Assembly (NCBI RefSeq): GCF_008124835.1
Contig: NZ_VNHW01000008.1
Coordinates: 62,001-126,000 of the forward strand
Length of the DNA stretch: 64,000 bases
From: Blastococcus xanthinilyticus
Lineage (GTDB): Bacteria > Actinomycetota > Actinomycetes > Mycobacteriales > Geodermatophilaceae
Reading direction: 5' to 3'
Part shown: positions 44,163 through 51,740 of the stretch, in pieces
How the letters are laid out: every line of letters starts with the position of its first letter
Numbering within the stretch: the first letter of the stretch is position 1
Translations under genes and position numbers: made by a program
Notes under the pieces: generated by a model
The model's input: the letters and a program-made list of their open reading frames with translations, nothing else
Database searches by the model: none
Told to the model about the DNA's origin: nothing

Positions 44163-44831
44163 GTGACCGACCTGGCCGAACCGACCGCGGGAACGACGGC
44201 GCCACCCTCCCGCAGGGGAGAGCTGCGCCGGCTGTGCGGCTTCGCCGTGCTCGGCGCGCTCGCCGGGGTGGCCGCCAAGCTGGGCGACGAGTCCGGCTGG
44301 CAGTGGGCCGGCGACCTCGGCACCTACCCCGCGGCGTGGGTGCTGGTGGTGGCGCTGATCGGCCGGTTCGCGCCCGGCGTCGGTACCGCCGCCGTGCGGG
44401 CCGCAGTGTTCTTCGCCGCCATGACCGCCGCCTACTACTCCTGGGCCGTGTTCGTGCTCGGCTTCGGCTACCAGCCCGCGCTGATCGCCGCCTGGCTGCT
44501 GCTGTCGGCCAGCGCGGTGGCGGCCTTCGCTGCGGTCGTCTCGTGGGCCGCCCGGCGGCCCGGCCCGCTCGCCGGGGCCGTCCTCGCCCTGGCGGCCGGC
44601 ACGGCGTTGGTGAACGGGGCGCTGCGCGGGGTCTGGCTGGTGTGGACGGGCTCGGCCGTGGTGCTGCACCCGGTCCAGGCGGTCGCGGAGGTCGTCGTCG
44701 TCCTCGTGGTCGTGCTCGTCCTGCCCCGGCACCGGAGCACCCGCCTGTGGGCCCTCGGGCTGCTGCTGCCGATGGCCTGGCTGGCGCAGGAGCTGGTGAA
44801 CCGGCTGCTCTACGACACCGGGGTCATCTGA
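44163..44831 (+). CDS. Seven-helix membrane protein (DUF6518-like)
   Basis: 222 residues with about seven hydrophobic helices (LCGFAVLGALAGVAAKLGDE, WVLVVALIGRF, FFAAMTAAYYSWAVFVLGF and others). Acidic cytoplasmic start. The pattern resembles actinobacterial DUF6518-type proteins; no function is known. GTG 44163 has CAGGAT 7 bases upstream. The last 8 bases overlap the convergent DUF4184 gene. Confidence 0.75.
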   Translation: MTDLAEPTAGTTAPPSRRGELRRLCGFAVLGALAGVAAKLGDESGWQWAGDLGTYPAAWVLVVALIGRFAPGVGTAAVRAAVFFAAMTAAYYSWAVFVLGFGYQPALIAAWLLLSASAVAAFAAVVSWAARRPGPLAGAVLALAAGTALVNGALRGVWLVWTGSAVVLHPVQAVAEVVVVLVVVLVLPRHRSTRLWALGLLLPMAWLAQELVNRLLYDTGVI

Positions 44832-45609
44832 CCCGCTGCGGCCGACGGCGGTGCGCGACCGGCCGGCCGAGGTGCCACACCCCGGCGTACACCGCCACCC
44901 CCGGACCGAGGGCGCTGCCGGCGTCCGCCACGAAGATCCTGGCCTCGTCCTGCACGACCGCCGCGATGCTCTCGGTGCCCTGGACGCGGTGGGACTCGCG
45001 CACCTCCGGCAGGTACCGCCCCGCGCCGAGCCCACCGGCCAGCACGGCCAGCCCCCCGAGGAGACCGACGACGGCGATCCGCAGCCCGCGCGGGAGCACG
45101 GTCCCCGGCGGGAGCGGCACCGGACGGGTGACCCGCCACCACCGGGCCAGCCACCAGAGCAGCGCCGCGGCCCCGACCACGCCACCGACGAGGTTCAGCC
45201 GCGGCGACCACCCGTACCCGAGCACGTCGCCCAGCGCGTCCCACGCCAGGTGGGTCGCCGAACCCACGACGACCGACGGGACGATCCAGGCCGCGGCGGC
45301 GCCCCGCCAGGAGAAGCCCTGCGACGCGGGCCACGCCCGCCCGGCGGCGACGGGCGGGAGCAGCGCCAGCAGGGGCCGCACGAGCACGAGGTGGAACACG
45401 GCGAGGAGGGCCAGCGCGATCAGGGGGTCGAGCCAGAGGACCGAGGAGGCCGTGTGGGTCAGGGTGAGGTTGTAGTCCCCGCCGATCCACTGCAGCGAGA
45501 CGTAGTACGGCAGGTCGGGTGCCACGGCCCCGGCCACGAGCGCCGAGGGCACGAGCGGGGTCCGCAGGAAGAGCAGGACCGCGGCCGGGTGGACCAGCGT
45601 GACGGGCAC
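44824..45609 (-). CDS. DUF4184 family membrane protein
   Basis: 261 residues, about six to seven transmembrane helices. The N-terminus MPVTLVHPAAVLLFLR ... APDLPYYV, together with HTASSVLWLDPL and SATHLAWDALG, is the DUF4184 signature with conserved His and Asp residues reminiscent of a metal-dependent membrane hydrolase. Function unproven. GTG 45609. Convergent overlap of 8 bases with the preceding gene. Confidence 0.85.
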   Translation of the reverse strand: MPVTLVHPAAVLLFLRTPLVPSALVAGAVAPDLPYYVSLQWIGGDYNLTLTHTASSVLWLDPLIALALLAVFHLVLVRPLLALLPPVAAGRAWPASQGFSWRGAAAAWIVPSVVVGSATHLAWDALGDVLGYGWSPRLNLVGGVVGAAALLWWLARWWRVTRPVPLPPGTVLPRGLRIAVVGLLGGLAVLAGGLGAGRYLPEVRESHRVQGTESIAAVVQDEARIFVADAGSALGPGVAVYAGVWHLGRPVAHRRRPQRVR

Positions 45610-45643
45610 GGCCGCACCCTGGGCCGCGGCGCCCCGGCGCCCG

Positions 45644-46171
45644 TCAGGCCACCGGGTCGGCCTGCTCCCGGCGCTTCTTCGCCTTCTTCTTGCGCTCGCC
45701 GTCGTCGCCGCCGTCCTCGGGCATCAGCCGGTTCAGCTCGCTGCGGATGAAGTCACGGGTGGCCAGCTCGCCGACGGCGACGCGCACCGACGCGAGCTCG
45801 CGGGCGAGGTACTCGGTGTCCGCGCGCGTCGACGCGGCGCGGGCGCGGTCCTCCTCGGCCTGCACCCGGTCGCGGTCGGCCTGCCGGTTCTGCGCCAGGA
45901 GGATCAGCGGGGCGGCGTAGGCGGCCTGGGTCGAGAAGGCCAGGTTGAGCAGGATGAACGGGTAGGGGTCCCAGCGCAGCTGCACGGCGAAGACGTTGAG
46001 CGCGATCCAGACGACGACGAGGATCGTCTGCACGGCCAGGAACCGGCCGGTGCCCAGGAAGCGCGCGATGCTCTCGGCGAACTGCCCGACCGCGTCCGGG
46101 TTGAGCCGCAGGAAGCTGCCGAACCGCCGGGCGCCACCACGAGGGACGTCGAGCCGGGGGCCGTCAGCCAC
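45644..46171 (-). CDS. DUF1003 family membrane protein
   Basis: 175 residues. Two transmembrane helices with the DUF1003 motif GTGRFLAVQTILVVVWIALNV ... WDPYPFILLNLAFSTQAAYAAPLILLAQNRQADRDR, then a coiled coil and a Lys-rich tail. Its GTG overlaps the end of the MgtE-N gene by 8 bases, so they are co-translated; the same pair occurs in mycobacteria (Rv1231c/Rv1232c, from memory). A role in cation homeostasis is suggested by the partner only. Confidence 0.88.
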   Translation of the reverse strand: MADGPRLDVPRGGARRFGSFLRLNPDAVGQFAESIARFLGTGRFLAVQTILVVVWIALNVFAVQLRWDPYPFILLNLAFSTQAAYAAPLILLAQNRQADRDRVQAEEDRARAASTRADTEYLARELASVRVAVGELATRDFIRSELNRLMPEDGGDDGERKKKAKKRREQADPVA

Positions 46172-47402
46172 GGCGGGCCCGCTCCCGCCAGTCCTCGGGC
46201 AGCAGGTGGTCCAGGACGTCGTCGACGCTGACCGCCCCGACCAGCCGGCCCTGCGCGTCGACCACGGGTGCGGCCACCAGGTTGTAGGTGGCGAAGTAGT
46301 GGGTGACCTCGGCCAGCGGGGCCTCCGGCTTCAGCGGCTCGAGGTCGTCCAGCACCCCGCTGACCAGCGTCGACGGGGGCTCGCGCAGGAGGCGCTGGAT
46401 GTGCGCCAGCCCGAGGTAGCGCCCGGTCGGCGTCGCCGACGGCGGGCGGCAGACGTAGACCTGGCTGGCCAGCGACGGCGTGATCTCCTCCTGGCGGACC
46501 CGCGCCAGCGCCTCGGCGATCGTGGCGTCCGGGGCGAGGATCACCGGCTCGCTGGTCATCATCCCGCCGGCGGTGTCCTCGGAGTACTTGAGCAGCTGCC
46601 GCACCGACTCGGCCTCGTCGGGCTCCATGAGCTCGAGCAGCCGGGTCCGGTCGACGTCGTGCAGCTCGGACAGCAGGTCGGCGGCGTCGTCGGGGTCCAT
46701 CTCCTCGAGCACGTCGGCCGCCCGGCCCTCGTGGAGGGTGCCGAGGATGGTGATCTGCTCGGCCTCGGGCAGCTCCCCGAGGACGTCGGCCAGCCGCTCG
46801 TCGTCCATCGCCTCGGCGACCTCGTGCCGGCGCTTGATCGGCAGCTCCTGCAGGGCATGCGCCATGTCCGCGGCGTTGAGCTCCCGGTAGGTGGCGATCA
46901 GCGTCTCCGCGCCCTGCCCCGTCTCCGGCAGCGCCAGCCCGGTGACCTCGTCCCACTCCAGCTGGTGCAGCTGCCCCCGCCGGCCGATCCGGCCGGGCTC
47001 CTGGACGGCGAGGCGGGTGAGCAGCCAGTCGCCGGTGCGGGTCTGCTCCATGCCCGCGTCGACGACGTGGGCCGGCCGGCCGGACTCGTTGATGCGCACC
47101 TGCCGGTCCAGCAGCTCGCCCAGCACCAGCGTCTCGCCGGCCCGCTGCTCGAAGCGCTTGAGGTTCAGCGTGCCGGAGGAGAGCATCACCGCCCCCGGGT
47201 CGAGCGTGGTGACCCGGCCCATCGGCACGAAGATCCGGCGGCGGGCGACGACCTCCACGACCACGCCCAGCACCCGCGGGCAGGCGCTGCCCACCCGCAG
47301 GGCGACGACGACGTCGCGCACCTTGCCGACGCGGTCGCCGTTCGGGTCGAACACGGTCAGCCCGGCCAGCCGGGAGACGTACGCCCTGCTCACCGTCGTC
47401 AC
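46164..47402 (-). CDS. MgtE N-terminal/CBS-domain protein without the channel domain
   Basis: 412 residues. The N-terminal ~160 residues contain PRC-barrel-like strands (AGLTVFDPNGDRVGKVRDVVV), then the MgtE_N superhelical domain (about 170-280: LNAADMAHALQELP, RLADVLGELPEAEQ, EMDPDDAADLLSELHD) and two CBS motifs (EDTAGGMMTSEPVILAPDATI, FATYNLVAAPVVDAQGRLVGAVSVDDVL). These form the magnesium-sensing part of MgtE channels, but no transmembrane channel follows, so this is a soluble regulator or partner protein. GTG 47402 follows a TAGCCT -10 by 7 bases. Confidence 0.9.
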   Translation of the reverse strand: MTTVSRAYVSRLAGLTVFDPNGDRVGKVRDVVVALRVGSACPRVLGVVVEVVARRRIFVPMGRVTTLDPGAVMLSSGTLNLKRFEQRAGETLVLGELLDRQVRINESGRPAHVVDAGMEQTRTGDWLLTRLAVQEPGRIGRRGQLHQLEWDEVTGLALPETGQGAETLIATYRELNAADMAHALQELPIKRRHEVAEAMDDERLADVLGELPEAEQITILGTLHEGRAADVLEEMDPDDAADLLSELHDVDRTRLLELMEPDEAESVRQLLKYSEDTAGGMMTSEPVILAPDATIAEALARVRQEEITPSLASQVYVCRPPSATPTGRYLGLAHIQRLLREPPSTLVSGVLDDLEPLKPEAPLAEVTHYFATYNLVAAPVVDAQGRLVGAVSVDDVLDHLLPEDWRERARRG

Positions 47403-47426
47403 GGGCGGAAGGCTACCGTCGGCGCC
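47403..47426. promoter_or_regulatory. 24-bp bidirectional leaderless promoter
   Basis: Only 24 bases separate the GTG starts of the MgtE-N gene (minus) and the PhzF-like gene (plus). TACCGT (47414-47419, plus) and TAGCCT (47415-47410, minus) share the TA at 47414-47415. Each ends exactly 7 bases before its start codon. The two -10 elements therefore overlap symmetrically, and the -35 region of each lies inside the other's coding sequence. Confidence 0.6.
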
Positions 47427-48329
47427 GTGAACGGCCCGGAGATGCTGGATTACGAGATCGTCGACGTCTTCGCGCCCCGCGCGTTCGCCGGTAACCCGCT
47501 GGCCGTGGTGTTCGACGCCGACCGGCTCTCGACCGAGCAGTGCCAGGCGCTGGCGAACGAGTTCAACCTCTCGGAGACGTCGTTCCTCTCCGCCCCCACC
47601 GAGCCGGGCGCCGACCACCCTGGGTCGGCCGGCGGTCCGGCGGCCGACTACAGGGTGCGCATCTTCACGCCGTTCGCCGAGCTCCCCTTCGCCGGTCATC
47701 CCAGCGTGGGCGCGGCGCACACGCTGGTCCGCGCGGGGCGGCTGCCGGCCGGGACGCTGCGCCAGGAGTGCGGCGCCGGCGTGCTGGACGTGGTCGTCGA
47801 GGGTGACGGCGCGGTCCTTTCCGGGGGCCGCCCGACGCTGGCCGACGGCCCGGACGCGGTCGCCCTGGCCGAGGCGATGGGGCTCAGCGGCGACGACACG
47901 ACCGGGGTGCCGGTCGAGGTGGCCGGGTGCGGGCTGCCGTTCGGCTACCTCTCGGTGTGCCCGGACGCGGTGGACCGGGCCCGGCCCGACCCGGCGGCGC
48001 TGGCCGCGCTGGAGGTGAGGGAGGGGGTGTCGGTGCTGTCCTGGGACGCCGCCACCGCCACGGCCCGGGCGCGGGTCTTCGGCCGCGACCTGGGCTGGGG
48101 CGAGGACCCGGCCACCGGCTCGGCCGCCCTGGGCGCCGGCGTCTGGCTGGTCGAGACCGGGCTGCTCGCCGGCGACGGGACGTCGTCCTACGTCATCCAC
48201 CAGGGCGAGCGGCTCGGCCGGCCGTCGGTGCTGGAGTGCACGGTCACCGCCACCGGCCGGCGGGCGACCGCGGCCACCGTGCGCGGCGCCGTCCTGCCGG
48301 TGGCGACCGGCCGGATCCGGGTGCCGTGA
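47427..48329 (+). CDS. PhzF-family epimerase/isomerase-like protein
   Basis: 300 residues, diaminopimelate-epimerase fold of the PhzF family: YEIVDVFAPRAFAGNPLAVVFDAD at the start, with FNLSETSFL (catalytic Glu), FTPFAELPFAGHPSVGAAH and GEDPATGSAALGAGVWL. Reaction unknown; some members are isomerases. GTG 47427 is favoured over ATG 47442 by the promoter spacing. The stop overlaps the EamA start. Confidence 0.92.
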   Translation: MNGPEMLDYEIVDVFAPRAFAGNPLAVVFDADRLSTEQCQALANEFNLSETSFLSAPTEPGADHPGSAGGPAADYRVRIFTPFAELPFAGHPSVGAAHTLVRAGRLPAGTLRQECGAGVLDVVVEGDGAVLSGGRPTLADGPDAVALAEAMGLSGDDTTGVPVEVAGCGLPFGYLSVCPDAVDRARPDPAALAALEVREGVSVLSWDAATATARARVFGRDLGWGEDPATGSAALGAGVWLVETGLLAGDGTSSYVIHQGERLGRPSVLECTVTATGRRATAATVRGAVLPVATGRIRVP

Positions 48330-49285
48330 GCGGGGCACCTGCCGCTTCCGGCGGGACCGCGCACGCCGACCGGTCGGCCGCGGCGTGGGCGCTGCACCGG
48401 CCCGGCGGCCGGGACGTCGGGCTGCTGTCGCTGGCGGTCGTGGGGGTGTCGCTGTCCGCGCCGCTGACCGCGATGGTGACCGCGCCGATGCTGGCGCTGG
48501 CCTTCTGGCGGAACGCCGCCGGCGCCGCCGCGCTCGTGCCGGTGCTGCTGACCCGCGAGCGCTCGACGCTGACCGGCCTGCGCTGGCGGGACCTGCGCAG
48601 CTCCGTGGTGGCCGGCCTGTTCCTGGCCGCGCACTTCGCCGCCTGGCTGCCCAGCCTGTCGCTGACCACCGTCGCGGCGTCGGTCGCCCTGGTCACCACC
48701 ACTCCGATCTGGACGGCGCTGGCCGCCCGGATCTCCGGTGTCCGGCTGCCCGCGGCCGTGTGGTGGGGGCTGCTGCTCGCGTTCGCCGGCGTCGTCCTGA
48801 TCGTCGGGGTGGACGTCACGGTGAGCGGCGAGGCGCTCGCCGGGGACGCCCTCGCGCTGCTCGGTGCCGTCTGCGCCGGGGGCTACGTGCTGGCCGGCGC
48901 CCGGGCCCGGCAGCGGCTGGCCACCTCGGCGTACGCGGTGGTCTGCTACTCCGTCTGCGCGGTGGTGATCGCCGCAGCGGCGCTCCTGGTCGACGCGCCG
49001 CTGGCCGGGTTCGAGGCGCGCGACTGGTGGCTGATCGCCGGCATCACCGTGTCCGCGCAGCTGTTCGGCCACACGCTGCTCAACCTGGTGCTGTCGTCGG
49101 TGGGGCCGACGGTCGTCAGCCTCGCCGTGCTCCTCGAGGTGCCCGGTGCCCTGCTGTTCGCGCTCGTCCTGCTCGGCCAGGTGCCGCCGCTGCTGGCGCT
49201 GCCCGGGGTGGTGCTGGTGGTGGCCGGGGTCGCGCTCGTGGTGCGGGCCGGCCGACCGACCACGCTGGTCGAGCCGGCCACCTGA
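48326..49285 (+). CDS. EamA-family (DMT superfamily) transporter
   Basis: 319 residues, ten transmembrane helices in two EamA repeats (SLAVVGVSLSAPLTAMVTAPMLALAFWRN; LLGAVCAGGYVLAGARARQRL). Possibly exports the product or substrate of the coupled PhzF-like enzyme, because its GTG overlaps that gene's stop (GTGA). Substrate unknown. The second EamA protein of the window; not closely similar to the one at 16930. Confidence 0.9.
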   Translation: MSGAPAASGGTAHADRSAAAWALHRPGGRDVGLLSLAVVGVSLSAPLTAMVTAPMLALAFWRNAAGAAALVPVLLTRERSTLTGLRWRDLRSSVVAGLFLAAHFAAWLPSLSLTTVAASVALVTTTPIWTALAARISGVRLPAAVWWGLLLAFAGVVLIVGVDVTVSGEALAGDALALLGAVCAGGYVLAGARARQRLATSAYAVVCYSVCAVVIAAAALLVDAPLAGFEARDWWLIAGITVSAQLFGHTLLNLVLSSVGPTVVSLAVLLEVPGALLFALVLLGQVPPLLALPGVVLVVAGVALVVRAGRPTTLVEPAT

Positions 49286-49374
49286 GGGGTTGATCACTCC
49301 CCGGCGCGGCCAGGCAGCGCCGTCGCTACCCTCCGGGTGCTGAAGACGCCGTCGTCTGCACGAAGAGAGGCACT

Positions 49375-50328
49375 GTGGCCGAGCTCCGTTCCCGCCGTTC
49401 CAACCTCGCCGTTCCCGGCAGCAACCCCCGGTTCCTGGAGAAGGCGAAGGGCCTCCCCACCGACCAGGTGTTCCTCGACCTCGAGGACGCGTGCGCGCCG
49501 CTGGCCAAGCCCGGCGCCCGCAAGAACATCGTCGCGGCGCTGAACGAGGGCGGCTGGGGCGACAAGATCCGCACCGTCCGCGTCAACGACTGGACGACGG
49601 AGTGGACGTTCCAGGACGTGCTCGAGGTCGTCGGCGGAGCAGGGGCCAACCTCGACGCGATCATGCTGCCGAAGGTCCAGGACGCCGCCCAGGTGAAGGC
49701 GCTGGACCTGCTCCTGACCCAGATCGAGAAGGCCAACGGCCTGGAGATCGGGAAGATCGGCATCGAGGCGCAGATCGAGACGGCGCAGGGCCTGATCAAC
49801 GTCAACGACATCGCGTTCGCCAGCGACCGGATCGAGACGATCATCTTCGGCCCGGCCGACTTCATGGCCAGCATCAACATGAAGTCGCTGGTGGTGGGCG
49901 CGCTGCACCCGGACTACCCGGGCGACCCCTTCCACTACATCCTCATGCAGATCCTCATGGCCGCCCGCGCCCGCGGCGTGCAGGCCATCGACGGTCCCTT
50001 CCTGCAGGTGCGCGACGTGCCCGCGTTCGAGGAGGTCGCCAAGCGCTCGGCGATGCTGGGCTTCGACGGCAAGTGGGTGCTGCACCCCGGCCAGATCGAC
50101 GCGGCGAACGAGATCTACGCGCCGTCGCAGGAGGACTACGACCACGCCGAGCTGATCCTCGACGCCTACGACTGGGCGACGTCGGAGGCCGGCGGCAAGA
50201 AGGGCTCGGCGATGCTCGGCGACGAGATGATCGACGAGGCCAGCCGCAAGATGGCGCTGGTCATCGCGGGCAAGGGGCGCGCCGCCGGGATGTCCCGGAC
50301 GTCGTCGTTCACGCCGCCGGAGAGCTGA
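49375..50328 (+). CDS. HpcH/HpaI-family CoA ester lyase (CitE/malyl-CoA-lyase-like)
   Basis: 317 residues, TIM-barrel lyase. Motifs are RSNLAVPGSNPRFLEKA at the start, DQVFLDLEDACAPLAK (metal-binding Glu/Asp), IMLPKVQDAAQV, IEAQIETAQGLIN, FGPADFMASI and GKWVLHPGQIDAANE. The sequence is nearer to L-malyl-CoA/beta-methylmalyl-CoA lyases than to citrate lyase subunits; the exact thioester is not fixed. GTG 49375 follows a GAGAGG stretch. TACCCT at 49326-49331 may be its -10 box. Confidence 0.88.
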   Translation: MAELRSRRSNLAVPGSNPRFLEKAKGLPTDQVFLDLEDACAPLAKPGARKNIVAALNEGGWGDKIRTVRVNDWTTEWTFQDVLEVVGGAGANLDAIMLPKVQDAAQVKALDLLLTQIEKANGLEIGKIGIEAQIETAQGLINVNDIAFASDRIETIIFGPADFMASINMKSLVVGALHPDYPGDPFHYILMQILMAARARGVQAIDGPFLQVRDVPAFEEVAKRSAMLGFDGKWVLHPGQIDAANEIYAPSQEDYDHAELILDAYDWATSEAGGKKGSAMLGDEMIDEASRKMALVIAGKGRAAGMSRTSSFTPPES

Positions 50329-50338
50329 CCCCACCCCG

Positions 50339-50398
50339 GGCATAGGAAGCTTTACCTGCGGATTCGACCTCGATTCCGCAGGTAAAGCTTCCTATGCC
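50339..50398. terminator. Perfect 24-bp inverted repeat between convergent genes
   Basis: Arms 50339-50362 and 50375-50398 are perfect complements (24 bp); allowing one mismatch the stem extends by TCG/CGA to 28 bp with an ACCT loop. Convergent ends of the CoA lyase and M23 genes lie at its edges, and the TAG stop of the M23 gene (50394-50392) is inside the right arm. It is AT-richer than its surroundings (AAGCTTTACC, GGAAGC) and has a diverged relative at 35572. Probably a bidirectional terminator. Confidence 0.85.
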
Positions 50399-51069
50399 GT
50401 GGCGGGCAAGGGTTCCACCACGGCGCGCTCTGCGGGCAGCCCCTGGTCCCGGACCCGCACCTCGCCGCCCCGGAGCTCCTCGCGGTACCGGCGGAACACC
50501 ATCGGCACCCCGCGGGCCACGGCGAGGTCGGCGCTGTCCATGACCTGCAGGTGCACGTGCGGCTCGGTGGAGTTGCCGGAGTTCCCGCAGGTGGCGATCG
50601 GCTGCCCGGTGGTGACCGCATCGCCGGTGGCGACCCCGATCGAGCCGCGCCGCAGGTGCACCAGCGCGACGAAGCCCTGCCCCCCGGGCAGCGCGATGAC
50701 GACGTGGTTGCCGGCGATGGCGGGCACTCCCGACCGGAGCCGGCCGGCCTGGCCCAGCGCGTACGGCACCAGCGCCAGCTGCGAGCGCCGCGCCTCGTGG
50801 TCGGGCTCGCCGTCGTGCACGGTGACGACGGTGCCGCCGGCGGGGGCGAGGACCGGCCGGCCGAACCCGACGAACCGCTCCGGTGGCTCGGTGGCGAGGA
50901 GGGTCCGCCAGTCGTGGGTCCCCGACGTCCGGCCGCGCTCGTCCACCGCGACGAAGTCGATGGCGTAGCGCTCGCCGAGCAGGTCGGTGCCGTGGCTCGG
51001 TACCCGCCGGGCCGGGCTGTTCTGGGTCAGCCAGCGGCCGGTGAAGGGGAGGACGAGCTCCACCGCCAT
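50392..51069 (-). CDS. M23-family (LytM-like) metallopeptidase domain protein
   Basis: 225 residues. The M23 core has AIDFVAVDERG (first metal His replaced in context), VLAPAGGTVVTVHDG, GNHVVIALPGG, VALVHLRRGSI and CGNSGNSTEPHVHLQ (HxH). No signal peptide, transmembrane helix or lipobox is visible, so export route is unclear; most M23 enzymes cut peptidoglycan cross-bridges outside. The first H-x3-D motif is weak, so it may be a degenerate, non-catalytic member. ATG 51069 starts MAVELVLPF. Confidence 0.85.
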   Translation of the reverse strand: MAVELVLPFTGRWLTQNSPARRVPSHGTDLLGERYAIDFVAVDERGRTSGTHDWRTLLATEPPERFVGFGRPVLAPAGGTVVTVHDGEPDHEARRSQLALVPYALGQAGRLRSGVPAIAGNHVVIALPGGQGFVALVHLRRGSIGVATGDAVTTGQPIATCGNSGNSTEPHVHLQVMDSADLAVARGVPMVFRRYREELRGGEVRVRDQGLPAERAVVEPLPATA

Positions 51070-51078
51070 GCCGGGAGC

Positions 51079-51555
51079 CTAGGGGCCGAAGCCGGTGCTG
51101 GTCAGCGTCGCGAAGGCGGCGATCCAGAACACGATGAGCAGGACGTAGAGGCCGGTCACGATGCCGCCGACCACGATCCCGGCCAGCGCGAGCCCCGCAC
51201 CCTCCTCGCCGGTGGCCCGGATCTGCCTGCGCGCGACGACGCCCAGCACCAGCCCGGCCGGGGCGAAGACGAAGGCCATGACCAGCGCGAGGATGGCCAT
51301 GGTGTTGGTCTGCCGGGGCCAGGCGCCCGGATGCCCGGGGCCGTAGCCGGGCGGCGGGCCGTAGCCGGGCGGTGGGCCGTAGCCGGGCGGTGGGCCGTAG
51401 CCGGGCGGGGGGCCGAAGGGAGAACGCGGGCCGGAGCCGGAGGGCCAGCTGGAGCCGGAATGCGGGCCGTAGCCGGGGGTCGAGCCGGAGCCGGGCGGCG
51501 TGCCGTGGGTGGGCGGCGGGTCGCCGCGGTACAGCCCGTCGTCGTCGTTGGTCAT
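51079..51555 (-). CDS. DUF4190-type membrane protein with PPGYGP repeats
   Basis: 158 residues. The N-terminal ~85 residues are disordered, Pro/Gly/Tyr-rich, with four copies of the hexapeptide PPGYGP encoded by an 18-bp minisatellite. Two transmembrane helices follow (NTMAILALVMAFVFAPAGLVLGVVARRQI and AGLALAGIVVGGIVTGLYVLLIVFWIAAFA), the DUF4190 pattern. ATG 51555 has GGAGGAG 6 bases upstream. Function unknown. Lies just upstream of, and co-directional with, the M23 gene, 9 bases apart. Confidence 0.85.
   Translation of the reverse strand: MTNDDDGLYRGDPPPTHGTPPGSGSTPGYGPHSGSSWPSGSGPRSPFGPPPGYGPPPGYGPPPGYGPPPGYGPGHPGAWPRQTNTMAILALVMAFVFAPAGLVLGVVARRQIRATGEEGAGLALAGIVVGGIVTGLYVLLIVFWIAAFATLTSTGFGP
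51338..51409 (-). repeat. 18-bp minisatellite inside the DUF4190 gene
   Basis: Four tandem units of GGGCCGTAGCCGGGCGGY (plus-strand sense) at 51338-51409 differ only in the last base. They code for PPGYGP-type hexapeptides. Copy number could vary between strains by slippage. Confidence 0.85.
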
Positions 51556-51740
51556 GGAGCTCCTCCTGTGCCGGGACGGGGTACTCCACCACGTGGCCGG
51601 CACCGGTGCCCGCGCCGCCACGCCTGCGTGCCCGAGCCGGAACCCGGCCGGGGGAGTGACCAGGCGCACTCCGACGCTCCGGCCACGGTGCCCCATACTC
51701 GCCGGTAACCCGGACGCCGGAGCCCCCGAGGAGTGGACCG

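Noticed and set aside
50339-50398. Insertion sequence end or transposon remnant
   Set aside because: No transposase and no target-site duplication; the position between convergent genes fits a terminator better.
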